DNA of 64,000 nt. Origin: an uncultured Elusimicrobia bacterium (GTDB lineage Bacteria > Elusimicrobiota > Elusimicrobia > Elusimicrobiales > UBA9959). How positions within the stretch are numbered: the stretch's first letter is position 1; each line of letters starts with the position of its first letter. Position numbers and translations under genes: made by a program. The stretch covers positions 62,001-126,000 of the forward strand of contig CAIXBR010000046.1 of NCBI GenBank assembly GCA_903917735.1, in the 5' to 3' direction. Under the pieces are notes generated by a model. The model saw only the letters and a list, made by a program, of their open reading frames with translations, was not told where the DNA came from and ran no database searches. This document shows positions 54,246-62,098 of this stretch, piece after piece.

Positions 54246-55032
54246 CTATGACCTCCACCTTGTTCTTTTCTTGGAATTTCGCCAGATAGGCGTCAAATTT
54301 CTTCTTTTCGAGTATCTTACGCACGCGCTCCAGCGCGCGGGTCTCGTCCACCTTTTCCTGCGAAAGCTTCTTTATTATATGGAAGCCGAGCGAGGTCTTC
54401 ACTATGCCCTGCGTCTCTCCCACGCGCATCTTGAAAGCCATATCCTCGAGCTCGGGCAGGAATTCCCCGTACATGACGGGCGGCAGGCGCACGGTTTCCT
54501 TGTCCAGCGAATATTCTTTGGCCGTCCTTTCGAAGTCAGCCCCGGCCTTCAGTTTTTTCATGACCTTCTCGGCTACCTCTTCGCTGGGCAGCAGTATGTG
54601 CGCCAGTGTGACCGTATTCGGGTACTGCCGGTAATAGTCCCTGGCTTCCGCGTCCGTAACCTTTAATTCTCCGGAGCGCATATCCTCTACCCACATCCGG
54701 GTGAGCATGAAATCCTTATAATCTTCCAGTGTTTCCTTCATCTCCGCCTCTTTCTGCTTCACGCGCGTCTTATAGTCCTCGCCGTTCGCTATGCGGCTTT
54801 TCCTGGCGGCGATAAGCATGAGGCGCTCGTGGATGATCACGTCCAGGAACTGCCGGCGGCCGGGCTTGGAGGCCAGGTATTCCCGTGCGGCGGGACTTAT
54901 TTCGGCGAATTTGGACTGAAGGTAGGGCTCGGTGATCTTTTCCGAACCCACACGGGCCAACACTTTGCCGTCCTGCCTGGAGCAGGCTGAGATCAGAAGC
55001 ACCACCCCGAGAAGAGTTAAAAGTCTTTTCAT
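54229..55032 (-). CDS. Parvulin-type foldase lipoprotein (PrsA/PpiC-like)
   Basis: The protein has 267 residues. The lipobox is LGVVLLISAC. The N-terminal helical region resembles SurA/PrsA (KVLARVGSEKITEPYLQSKF). A parvulin domain spans about 135-240 (TVTLAHILLPSEEVAEKVMKKL; later EDMAFKMRVGETQGIVKTSLGFHIIKKL). The region after HILL is shorter than in active enzymes, and the usual G.LG motif reads VMYGEFLP, so isomerase activity may be weak. It is the first gene of a two-gene minus-strand operon with the SurA-like protein. Confidence 0.86.
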   Translation of the reverse strand: MKRLLTLLGVVLLISACSRQDGKVLARVGSEKITEPYLQSKFAEISPAAREYLASKPGRRQFLDVIIHERLMLIAARKSRIANGEDYKTRVKQKEAEMKETLEDYKDFMLTRMWVEDMRSGELKVTDAEARDYYRQYPNTVTLAHILLPSEEVAEKVMKKLKAGADFERTAKEYSLDKETVRLPPVMYGEFLPELEDMAFKMRVGETQGIVKTSLGFHIIKKLSQEKVDETRALERVRKILEKKKFDAYLAKFQEKNKVEVIDENYK

Positions 55033-55259
55033 ATTAGGGTAAATGTATCATTTTAACCTCGGGCCGGGCAATTGGCCGGGGGATTGGCCGGGGGATATAT
55101 TAGAGCAACGCAAGGCAAGAGAGCAACGGGAGGCCGCGTAAAGCAAAAAGGGTACACAAAATAAGTCTTACGCATTTTTGCTTTTAGTTGCTTTCACCGG
55201 CCTTCCTTTGCTTTCTTTTGCTGTCAACCGTAATTTTGCCTTCAGTTGCCATTAATCTA

Positions 55260-55265
55260 TATAAT
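55260..55265 (+). promoter_or_regulatory. -10 box of the PBP1A gene, leaderless type
   Basis: TATAAT ends 6 bases before the ATG at 55272, and no Shine-Dalgarno is present. Upstream, 55033-55259 holds tandem ATTGGCCGGGG words near 55070-55095 and an imperfect purine/pyrimidine inverted repeat, but no gene. Confidence 0.6.
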
Positions 55266-55271
55266 CATCTT

Positions 55272-57422
55272 ATGTCTTTTATCCGCAATCTTTTTGATTA
55301 TATCGACAGTCTTTCGGCCAGGGAGCTGGTTCTTAAGGCTGTATACCTTATGGGCGTGGTTTCCGCCGCCGGTATAATTGTCTCCGCCGTGCTTATGCAC
55401 AAGATCCTTTCCGACATCCCGTCCGTGGATAAACTGGACGAGTATACGCCTTCGCTTACCACCTACGTTTACGACGTAAACAACCAGGTCATCGCCGAGT
55501 TCTCGGTGGAGAAGCGCGCCATCCTGCCGCTTTCCAAGATCCCGGTGGATATGCAGAACGCGGTTATCGCCATGGAGGACCAGAATTTTTTCAGGCACTG
55601 GGGCATTTCTCCCAGGGGAATAGCGCGCGCTCTGCTGCGCGACGTGCTGCACCGGCGCAGCGCCCAGGGCGGCTCCACCCTTACCCAGCAGCTCTCCAAG
55701 CTTATCTTCCTCAAGCCGGAGAAGACGCTGGGCCGCAAGGTGAAGGAGATGGTGCTGGCGCTGCAGATAGAGCGCAATTTTTCCAAGCAGGAGATACTGG
55801 CGCTTTACCTGAACCAGATCTATTTCGGGAACGGCGTCTACGGCGTGCAGTCGGCCTCCAAGCTTTATTTCGGCAAGGACGTGTCCGAAATGACGCTGGG
55901 CGAATGCGCCATGCTGACCGGCCTTATCCCGTCGCCGGAGCGCTTCTCGCCTTTCAACAGCCTGGAGCGGGCCAAGCAGCGCCGCCACCTGGTGCTGCAG
56001 AGGATGCGGGAGGAGAACTATATAACCGCCAAGGAAGCCGAGGCCGCCGAGGCCGAGACCATCCCCACCGAAAAATCCACGCTGTTCGCCAGCCACGCCC
56101 CTTATTTCGTGGAATACGTGCGCCAGATCCTGGAGCCGAAATACGGCACCGCCCAGCTCTGGAAGGGCGGGATGAAGATCTACACCACGCTGGACCTGAC
56201 CATGCAGGTGCCGGCGGAAGACGTTATGGAGCGATCCCTGGCGAAGTACGACCAGGACGCGGCCAAGAGCAAGGCTGCTTCGCAGGAAAAGGACGGCGAG
56301 AAAGATAAGGATAAGGATTCCGGAGTGGAAGCTTCTTCCGCGGCGCTGCAGGGCGCTTTCCTGATACTGGACACCAGGACCGGCGCCATAAAGGCCATGA
56401 TAGGCGGGCGCAATTACCGCGACAGCAAGTTCAACCGCGTGACGCAGGCCGCGCGGCAGGCCGGCTCAACCTTCAAGCCCATGGTCTGGATGTCCGCGCT
56501 GATGAACGGCTACACCCCCGCTACCATGGTGGACGACTCGCCGATGGCCTACTATTACGACGGCAAGGACTGGAGACTGCTCGAGGGTGCCACCGATCAG
56601 TACGCCATAGACCTGGCCATACAGCCTTTCGTCGGCAACAAGGATTTTAAGATCTGGGTGCCTAACGATTTCGACGGCAAGAGCATGGGGCGCATAACCC
56701 TGCGGCACGCCCTTGAGCTCTCACGCAACCTGGCCTCCATCTACCTGGTAACCCGGGTCGGGCCGTCGCTGGTGGCCGACGTGGCGCACCGGGCCGGCAT
56801 CAAGCGCAGCCTCGACGCCGTGCCGTCCATCGGCCTCGGTACTTCGCTGGTGAGCCCCATCGAGATGGCCAGCTCTTTCTCCACTTTCGCCAACGGCGGC
56901 ATACACGCCACGCCATTCGGGGTTCTGAAAGTCACGGACAACCAGGGCCGGGTGCTGGAAGAGTCGGTGCCGGAGGAAATCGAGAGCTTCTCTCCGCAGC
57001 TTTCATACGTGCTGGTCAACATGATGAAGGGCGTGGTGCAGCGCGGTACCGGCTCCTACGCCTCAAAGCTGAAACGGCCCATAGCCGGCAAGACCGGCAC
57101 CAGCCAGGACTCGAAGGATATGTGGTTTATAGGCATGACGCCCGACCTGACGGCGGCCGCCTGGATGGGTTACGACGATTACGGCTCCATCCCGCTTAAG
57201 GACTGGACCGGCGGCGGCACCGTAGTGCCGTGGTGGACGGAGATAATGGAAGCCGTGCTGAAGGATCAGCCGGTACGCGATTTCCCGGTGCCTGAGGGTA
57301 TAGTGTTCGTGACGGTGGACCAGGAGACGGGCAAGCTTGCGCTGCCTACCTGCAAGAAGAAGATCCTGGAGGCCTTCATAAAGGGCACCGAGCCCAAAGA
57401 ATTCTGCGACGCCGGGCACTGA
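55272..57422 (+). CDS. mrcA: Class A penicillin-binding protein (PBP1A type)
   Basis: The protein has 716 residues. It polymerises glycan strands and crosslinks peptides in peptidoglycan. The start at 55272 follows the -10 box by 6 bases; the frame extends upstream but without a promoter. A membrane anchor lies at about residues 22-44. The GT51 glycosyltransferase domain has AMEDQNFFRHWG (catalytic Glu), RSAQGGSTLTQQLSK and ALQIERNFSKQEILALYLNQIYFG. The transpeptidase has GSTFKP (Ser-x-x-Lys), SRN and KTGTS. A Lys/Asp-rich insert (EKDGEKDKDKDSG) lies between the two. The gene symbol is by family; mrcA and ponA are both in use. Confidence 0.93.
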   Translation: MSFIRNLFDYIDSLSARELVLKAVYLMGVVSAAGIIVSAVLMHKILSDIPSVDKLDEYTPSLTTYVYDVNNQVIAEFSVEKRAILPLSKIPVDMQNAVIAMEDQNFFRHWGISPRGIARALLRDVLHRRSAQGGSTLTQQLSKLIFLKPEKTLGRKVKEMVLALQIERNFSKQEILALYLNQIYFGNGVYGVQSASKLYFGKDVSEMTLGECAMLTGLIPSPERFSPFNSLERAKQRRHLVLQRMREENYITAKEAEAAEAETIPTEKSTLFASHAPYFVEYVRQILEPKYGTAQLWKGGMKIYTTLDLTMQVPAEDVMERSLAKYDQDAAKSKAASQEKDGEKDKDKDSGVEASSAALQGAFLILDTRTGAIKAMIGGRNYRDSKFNRVTQAARQAGSTFKPMVWMSALMNGYTPATMVDDSPMAYYYDGKDWRLLEGATDQYAIDLAIQPFVGNKDFKIWVPNDFDGKSMGRITLRHALELSRNLASIYLVTRVGPSLVADVAHRAGIKRSLDAVPSIGLGTSLVSPIEMASSFSTFANGGIHATPFGVLKVTDNQGRVLEESVPEEIESFSPQLSYVLVNMMKGVVQRGTGSYASKLKRPIAGKTGTSQDSKDMWFIGMTPDLTAAAWMGYDDYGSIPLKDWTGGGTVVPWWTEIMEAVLKDQPVRDFPVPEGIVFVTVDQETGKLALPTCKKKILEAFIKGTEPKEFCDAGH

Positions 57423-57444
57423 CGAATCGGCTGTGTGCCATTGA

Positions 57445-57475
57445 TAAGCCGCGGGCAACCCCGCGGCTTATTTTT
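57445..57475 (+). terminator. Intrinsic terminator of the PBP1A gene
   Basis: TAAGCCGCGGG-caac-CCCGCGGCTTA is a perfect 11-base stem followed by TTTTT, 22 bases after the stop codon. Confidence 0.92.
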
Positions 57476-57501
57476 GTCTCTCATCTCCCACGCATCCGCC
57501 G

Positions 57502-57676
57502 TGGGGGCAGGAACGCAAAACACGGCGTTGGCCACACCGTGGCCGCGCCTCCCCACACTGCGGTGGCCTTAGGCCACCCGGCCTCCGCGCTTACGCAAGT
57601 GTCGGGCACAGAAGTGACCGGGCGGAAACGCGGGAAGCGAAGTCCACGCCGTGAGGGTTTTGCTTATCCTGTCCCC
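57502..57676. repeat. Intergenic hairpin repeat, family copy 3 (inverted)
   Basis: The minus strand reads like copies 1 and 2: CTTGCGTAAGCGC, GTGGGGAGGCGCGGCC and the palindrome GGCCACGGTGTGGCC (plus 57530-57544). The outer arms pair imperfectly (GGGGACAGGA..GCAAAAC..CACGGCGT). It is longer than copies 1 and 2 and holds an extra palindrome GGTGGCCTTAGGCCACC. It fills the gap between the PBP1A terminator and the end of alr. Confidence 0.75.
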
Positions 57677-57710
57677 GCGTCGAACGCGGTTGACCTGAAC
57701 TGGCATAAGA

Positions 57711-58787
57711 CTATTTCTTGTAGATGCGGGGGATACGGGCGTTTGCGGCGGTGCGGCGCACGTGCAAGGCAACAGGGGTTCCGATGACCGCTTCGGGGAG
57801 GTTCGTTACGTCCAGCATGGTGTGGACTATGCCGGTCCTGCCAGTGAAATAGGCTCTCTTGCCGTTTATGACGCCCCAATAATTGAAGCCGGCCGCTATG
57901 CGTATGTGGTTCTCGGTCGGCTCCATCGTGAGGCCGTCCGAGTAGCCGGACGGGATGGTGGCCAGGCGCATGGCGCGCGGCGCGGTGAATTCCCCGGCGT
58001 AGCCCAGCGCTTCGCCCTTTTTGACGTTCCTCACCGAAATTATCCTGGCGTAGAACTGCCACGGCCGTCCCAGCCCGGGCAGCGGCGGCCCCTGTTTTTT
58101 CTTTTTATAGATGTCGGTGGGGTAGATGCCGTACATCAGGTTGCCTACCCGCACCATGTCCAGCTGCCAGTGAGGGAAGTCGCAGAGTATGGAACTATTG
58201 GCCGCGTGAGCTTTCAGCCGCGGCGCCGCTGCGCGCAACTTGTCCGCCAGGGCGCTGAAGGAAGAAAGCTTTTCTTCGGCCTCTATCATGTTCTGGGCTG
58301 GCCTGTAGGCAAGATGGGCGGAAAGGCCGTAAAGCCCTGCCTTGGCAAAACCTGATGCGGCGCGCAGGAAAGCTTCAGCGTCGCCGGGCTTAACTCCCCA
58401 GCGCCCGAGGCCCAGGTCTATGTCCAGGTGGTACGGTCCCGGCTTTTTTGCCGCCTTGTGCAGCGTCTTTAGGAACTCAATCGAGTCGGCGGTGGGGATA
58501 AGGCGGTTCTTCAATATAAGGGGGACTTCTTCCGGCAGCGAAGGGGCCAGCAGGTGGATGGCGGCTTGGGGGCAGGATACACGTAGCGATGCTCCCTCTT
58601 CGGCGGTAAGCACACCCAGGCAGTCGGCGCCGTTGGCCAGGGCCGTTTTAGAAGCGGCCGCGGCGCCGTGGCCGTAGCCGTCGGCTTTTACCACGGCCAT
58701 AAGATCCACGCCGGGCTTAAGGGCGTTCTTTACCGCCCGGACGTTCCCGGCCATTACCTTCAAATCTATTTCAACCCATTTAAGCAT
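57711..58787 (-). CDS. alr: Alanine racemase
   Basis: The protein has 358 residues from the ATG at 58787, which has AGGA about 11 bases upstream. It interconverts L- and D-alanine with PLP and so feeds Ddl. The PLP lysine motif AVVKADGYGHGA is at the N-terminus. HLDIDLGLGRWG and VRVGNLMYGIYP (PLP phosphate and active-site loops) follow. The catalytic Tyr lies in ALGYAGEFTAP, with GYSDGL after it. Its minus-strand -10 box overlaps the -10 box of the divergent mfd gene. The 3' end lies 35 bases from a hairpin repeat. Confidence 0.94.
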   Translation of the reverse strand: MLKWVEIDLKVMAGNVRAVKNALKPGVDLMAVVKADGYGHGAAAASKTALANGADCLGVLTAEEGASLRVSCPQAAIHLLAPSLPEEVPLILKNRLIPTADSIEFLKTLHKAAKKPGPYHLDIDLGLGRWGVKPGDAEAFLRAASGFAKAGLYGLSAHLAYRPAQNMIEAEEKLSSFSALADKLRAAAPRLKAHAANSSILCDFPHWQLDMVRVGNLMYGIYPTDIYKKKKQGPPLPGLGRPWQFYARIISVRNVKKGEALGYAGEFTAPRAMRLATIPSGYSDGLTMEPTENHIRIAAGFNYWGVINGKRAYFTGRTGIVHTMLDVTNLPEAVIGTPVALHVRRTAANARIPRIYKK

Positions 58788-58817
58788 ATAGCGCCGCTGT
58801 CCTGCGGATACCACAAA

Positions 58818-58827
58818 ATTATATCAT
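58818..58827. promoter_or_regulatory. Overlapping divergent -10 boxes of alr and mfd
   Basis: TATAAT on the minus strand (58823 to 58818) would start alr near 58811. On the plus strand TATATC (58820-58825) or TATCAT (58822-58827) would start mfd at or next to its ATG at 58835. The two promoters share bases, so RNA polymerase can occupy only one at a time. Confidence 0.55.
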
Positions 58828-58834
58828 TAACCTG

Positions 58835-61800
58835 ATGGACGTTAAGGTTATCAAGGGTGTCCCGAATATAAGCGCCAAAGCCTGGTTCGCTCTGAAGGCC
58901 TATGAGAAGGCTCCGTCGAACATCCTGGTCGCCGCCTCGGGCGAAGACGCCCTTGATTCCTGGCTGCATGCCTTTAATTCCCTTTCCGGCCTGATCAAAG
59001 AACTCCCGCCTTTTACGGTCTGCCTCTGGGGCGGGGACAGCTCTGAAAAGGCTAAGGCCATGCGTGCGCTCTACTCGCCGGAGCCCGGGCGCAATTACGT
59101 CCATGTGGCTTCGCCGGAGGCCCTGGCCGAGCCGCTGATGGCGGGTGAGGCATATTCCTCGCTCCGTTTTTTCTTCAGGCAGGGTCACTCCTATGAAAGG
59201 ACCGCCTCGCTGGACCTGTTCATAAAAGCAGGCTACGAACGCGTTTCCTTCGTGGAGGAAAAGGGGCAGTTCGCGGCGCGCGGCTCGGTGGTGGATTTCT
59301 TCGCGCCCGGCTCGGACAAGCCGGTGCGGCTGTTCTTCTCCGATAAGAAGCTGGACAGCATACGCTATTTCGAGATAGACACCCAGCATACCTCGGATTT
59401 CTTCGAGAGCGTGGACGTGCCGCCCAACACTTTCGGCGGCACGGGCCGGCCGCTGGCCGCCTGCGCCGGGCCGGGCTGGAAGGCTTTCCTCGACGCGGAC
59501 CTGCCGGAGGGCGCGGCAACTGAAGCCGGGGAAGCGTACGCTTTTTCGGCACTGGGCGGGGAGCAGGACTTCAGCGCGGTCTCCAATCTGAATTTCAATT
59601 CGGACATAAAGCTGCTGGCGGGGGAGCTGAGGCGTCTGAAAAAAACCGGCGCCGCCGCCAGGGTCTTCTGCATAAACCGCGGCGAGGCCGAACGACTGGC
59701 TGAGTCGCTGGCCGACGAGGGGGCCGGCGGGCTGGTCTCCATCTCCACCGGCTACATAGAGGAGGGTTTCGTCCATCTTCCTTCGAGGACCGCGGTAATA
59801 ACCTCCTCCGAGTTCTTCCGCCGGCGCTACCGCTTCGACCCGGCTTCGATAAAGCCAAAAAATAAATTCTTCAAATGGACCGACCTCAAGACCGGCGACT
59901 TCATCGTGCACGAGGATTACGGCGTGGGCCGCTACCTCGGCATCAAGAAGGCTTTCTTCCGGAACGCCCAGGGTGAGCAGGTGGAGGACTCGGACTGCCT
60001 TTACCTGGAGTACGCGCGTGGCGACAAGCTCCTGGTGCCGCTGCACGACTTCAGCCGCGTGCAGAAATACATAAGTTCCGAGGGCAAGGTGCCCCGCCTG
60101 TCCCACATGGACACAAAGACCTGGGGTGAGATGAAGACCCGGGTGAAGAAAGAGGTGGAGGCGCTGGCGCTGGATATTTTAAAGCTGGAAGCCGAGCGCG
60201 CCGCCGTGAAGACCGCCGCCCTGCCGCACGGCGGACATTTGGAAGAAGAGTTCGCGGCTTCCTTCCCTTTCCAGGAGACCCCCGACCAGACCCGCGCCAT
60301 AGTGGAGGTCCTATCCGACCTGGAGGGGCAGCTGCCGATGAACCGGCTGGTGGCCGGCGACGTGGGCTTCGGCAAGACCGAGGTGGCCATGCGCGCCGCC
60401 ATGCGCGCCGTGGCCAACGGGAAGCAGGCCGCCGTGCTGGTACCCACCACCATATTGGCCGACCAGCACTGCAGAAATTTCGTAAAGCGTTTCGCCGGTT
60501 TCCCGGTTAATATAGCCGTTATCTCCCGTTTTGTGCCTAAGGCCGAGCAGAAAAAGATACTGGCGGACCTGGCGCGGGGGAAAGTGGATATCATAGTCGG
60601 CACGCACCGCCTGCTGCAGAAAGACGTGCAGTTCACGGACCTCGGCTTGATGGTGGCCGACGAGGAACACCGCTTCGGCGTGAAGGACAAGGACCGCATA
60701 AAGTCCATGGCCAAGGGCGTGCACTGCCTCTTGATGAGCGCCACGCCCATCCCCCGCACACTTTACCAGTCCCTGTCCTCGCTGAAGTCCATGTCAGTGA
60801 TAGAAAGCGCGCCGGTGGGGCGCCAGGCCATCTCCACTTTCGTGCGGCCTTTCACCGAAAAAAGCGCGGCCGAGGCCGTCACCTACGAGCTGGCCCGCGG
60901 CGGGCAGGTCTATTACGTGCACAACCGCGTGCAGACCATAGACAGCCGCAGGGCCTATCTTAAAAAAATAATGCCGGAGTTGCGCATAGCCGTGATACAC
61001 GGCCAGATGCGCGCCGACGCCGTAGAAAAGCACATGTGGGATTTTCTCAACCGCAAATACGACGTGTTGATGGCTACCACCATAATAGAGTCCGGCCTGG
61101 ACATCCCCAACGTCAATACCATGATAGTGGAGAACGCCCACGAAATGGGCCTGGCACAGCTTTACCAGCTGCGCGGCCGCATAGGGCGCGAGAAGCAGAA
61201 GGCCTACTGCTATCTGTTCTACCCCGGCTGGATGAAGACCGGGGCCGAGCGCCTTAAGCAGAAAGCCGAACTTTTGAAGTCCAGGGCGGAAGGCAACGAC
61301 GAGCCGGCTCCGATAAGCGAGGACGCCGTCCGCCGCCTGAGCGCGCTGGAGGAATTTACCGAGCTGGGCTCCGGTTTCCGCCTGGCCATGCGCGACCTTG
61401 AGATACGCGGCGCGGGCGAACTGCTCGGCCTGCGCCAGCACGGCTTCATAAATTCCATAGGCCTGGAGATGTACATCAAGCTGCTCAACGGCGAGATAGA
61501 CCGCATAAAAGGCCGGGCCGACGCCAGGGAACTGCCTGAGCCTAAGATGGATATCCTTGTGCCGGCCTTCATTCCGGAAGATTATGTCGGTGACGACATG
61601 GAACGCCTGAACTTCTACAAAAAGCTGCTGAACGCCAAAGAGCGTGAGCTGGCCGGCCTGCTGAAAGATTTCGAGGATATCTCCGGCCCAGCGCCGGCGC
61701 CGCTGAAGAACCTGGTGGAGATGATACGGCTGAAAAAAGTCCTGGCCAAAAAGTCAGTGCGCGCCGTTACCCAGAAGGAGGAAGACCTTGAAATCTTCTT

Positions 61801-61966
61801 CCTCGCCGGGGCCCAGGTGCAGCCGAAGGTCATCGGCGGCTGGCGTCAGGCCTTCGGCGCGCGGCTCTCGTTCCTGCCCTCCAAGGCCGGCGACGGCATA
61901 AGGATCTCTTCGGTGGACGACCCTCTTTCCGACATAGCCATAACGGCTAATATCCTTGAAAGCTGA
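58835..61966 (+). CDS. mfd: Transcription-repair coupling factor Mfd
   Basis: The protein has 1043 residues. It removes stalled RNA polymerase at DNA lesions and recruits UvrA. The N-terminal UvrB-like region is present but shorter than usual (Mfd is typically about 1150). The RNA-polymerase-interacting domain begins near residue 345 (KTGDFIVHEDYGVGRYLGIKK). The RecG-like motor has Walker A GDVGFGKTEVAMRAA (about 508), DEEHRFGV (about 609), SATPIPRTLYQSL and QLRGRIGREKQKAYCYLFY. The C-terminal TRCF domain closes the protein (IRGAGELLGLRQHGFINSIG). There is no ribosome site; the -10 box lies 7-9 bases upstream, so the mRNA is probably leaderless. Confidence 0.96.
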   Translation: MDVKVIKGVPNISAKAWFALKAYEKAPSNILVAASGEDALDSWLHAFNSLSGLIKELPPFTVCLWGGDSSEKAKAMRALYSPEPGRNYVHVASPEALAEPLMAGEAYSSLRFFFRQGHSYERTASLDLFIKAGYERVSFVEEKGQFAARGSVVDFFAPGSDKPVRLFFSDKKLDSIRYFEIDTQHTSDFFESVDVPPNTFGGTGRPLAACAGPGWKAFLDADLPEGAATEAGEAYAFSALGGEQDFSAVSNLNFNSDIKLLAGELRRLKKTGAAARVFCINRGEAERLAESLADEGAGGLVSISTGYIEEGFVHLPSRTAVITSSEFFRRRYRFDPASIKPKNKFFKWTDLKTGDFIVHEDYGVGRYLGIKKAFFRNAQGEQVEDSDCLYLEYARGDKLLVPLHDFSRVQKYISSEGKVPRLSHMDTKTWGEMKTRVKKEVEALALDILKLEAERAAVKTAALPHGGHLEEEFAASFPFQETPDQTRAIVEVLSDLEGQLPMNRLVAGDVGFGKTEVAMRAAMRAVANGKQAAVLVPTTILADQHCRNFVKRFAGFPVNIAVISRFVPKAEQKKILADLARGKVDIIVGTHRLLQKDVQFTDLGLMVADEEHRFGVKDKDRIKSMAKGVHCLLMSATPIPRTLYQSLSSLKSMSVIESAPVGRQAISTFVRPFTEKSAAEAVTYELARGGQVYYVHNRVQTIDSRRAYLKKIMPELRIAVIHGQMRADAVEKHMWDFLNRKYDVLMATTIIESGLDIPNVNTMIVENAHEMGLAQLYQLRGRIGREKQKAYCYLFYPGWMKTGAERLKQKAELLKSRAEGNDEPAPISEDAVRRLSALEEFTELGSGFRLAMRDLEIRGAGELLGLRQHGFINSIGLEMYIKLLNGEIDRIKGRADARELPEPKMDILVPAFIPEDYVGDDMERLNFYKKLLNAKERELAGLLKDFEDISGPAPAPLKNLVEMIRLKKVLAKKSVRAVTQKEEDLEIFFLAGAQVQPKVIGGWRQAFGARLSFLPSKAGDGIRISSVDDPLSDIAITANILES

Positions 61967-61986
61967 CATAAGACCTACGCGGTCAT

Positions 61987-62017
61987 AGGCCCAATAACTT
62001 CCTGTTTTTGGGCCTTT
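61987..62017 (+). terminator. Intrinsic terminator of mfd
   Basis: AGGCCCAA (61987-61994) pairs with TTGGGCCT (62008-62015), followed by a short T-run, about 20 bases after the stop. Confidence 0.7.
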
Positions 62018-62098
62018 CGCTTCTATTTTCCCGCCCTGCATAAATCTTAAGATTTTCTTAAGCAGTGGAAGACGGACTTAAGTCAAAGGGGAAAGTGA

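Noticed and set aside
37430-57676. Integron attC sites as an explanation of the hairpin family
   Set aside because: In attC sites the ends are conserved and the centre varies. Here the centre is conserved and the arms vary, and no cassette-like genes or integrase are seen.
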